Positions 63,873 to 64,000 of a stretch of DNA of 64,000 nt are shown piece after piece (position 1 is the stretch's first letter; the number at the start of each line of letters is the position of its first letter). A model generated the notes under the pieces. The model worked only from the letters and a program-made list of their open reading frames with translations, searched no databases and was not told the origin of the DNA. Source of the stretch: JBBQWR01 sp038210495 (GTDB taxonomy: Bacteria; Planctomycetota; Planctomycetia; Pirellulales; DATAWG01); contig JBBQWR010000028.1 of assembly GCA_038210495.1 (NCBI GenBank), positions 5,607 to 69,606 of the forward strand, in the 5' to 3' direction. The translations under genes were made by a program, and so were the position numbers.

Positions 63873-64000
63873 GTAATTACCCACAAGTGTACAAAGTTTT
63901 TCGGCTGGTCGGCCGAGTGGGAATTCGATTTATCGCGATGGGTTCATTCGGGTTACGATTTCCGCGTGGGACATCTGAGGGCGTGGAACGAGGTTTGCTT

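Overview
The window looks like chromosomal DNA from a planctomycete, most likely a member of the Pirellulales. Four things point that way: a giant PVC-type cytochrome c/dehydrogenase protein, many secreted HEAT-repeat and PQQ-propeller proteins of planctomycete type, several hypotheticals that I recall mainly from this phylum, and intergenic space full of short palindromic repeats. I can support about 54 protein-coding loci, four of them partial or broken. I see no rRNA, no convincing tRNA and no CRISPR array.

Layout. 1-6.5 kb: the end of fumC, a DoxX-like protein, the PVC cytochrome, a BON-domain protein, a 54-residue membrane protein and glyA. 6.5-13.8 kb: gmd, a cardiolipin synthase, cysK with a clear sigma-70 promoter, a decayed VapC-type toxin with its antitoxin, and acs. 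14-19.8 kb: recA under a promoter that overlaps a LexA-like box, a DegP-like protease, a zeta-toxin-like remnant, a dihydrolipoamide dehydrogenase and a coiled-coil protein. 20-29 kb: a plus-strand run of hypothetical, HEAT-repeat, HDOD and LecA-like secreted proteins. 29-39 kb: an ECF sigma/anti-sigma pair, an EVE protein coupled to a BioF-like enzyme, the E2 and a second E3 of a 2-oxo acid dehydrogenase separated by a transporter, and miaA. 39-49 kb: a thioredoxin-like protein, an ABC-2 exporter, a cyclophilin lipoprotein and an aroA cluster. 49-56 kb: an iron-ADH-like enzyme overlapping a PfkB kinase, DUF6941, a TIM-barrel protein, a lipoprotein, fba, and a truncated REP-associated transposase between inverted REPs. 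56-61 kb: an esterase and a three-gene MacA/MacB-like exporter. 61-64 kb: two tiny arginine-rich paralogues followed by a sigma-54 activator.

Working together. fumC, the E2/E3 genes and acs serve central carbon metabolism; glyA and cysK serve one-carbon and sulfur metabolism; fba, the PfkB kinase and the ADH-like enzyme handle sugar phosphates; the two ABC systems export unknown substrates. The most novel signals are (i) the pair of 57-59-residue proteins upstream of the sigma-54 activator, whose shared C-terminal block is conserved despite many synonymous codon changes; (ii) tandem 15-bp palindromes upstream of the exporter operon; and (iii) several dispersed palindromic repeat families. These repeats supply stop codons, part of a signal peptide and a transporter loop to host genes.
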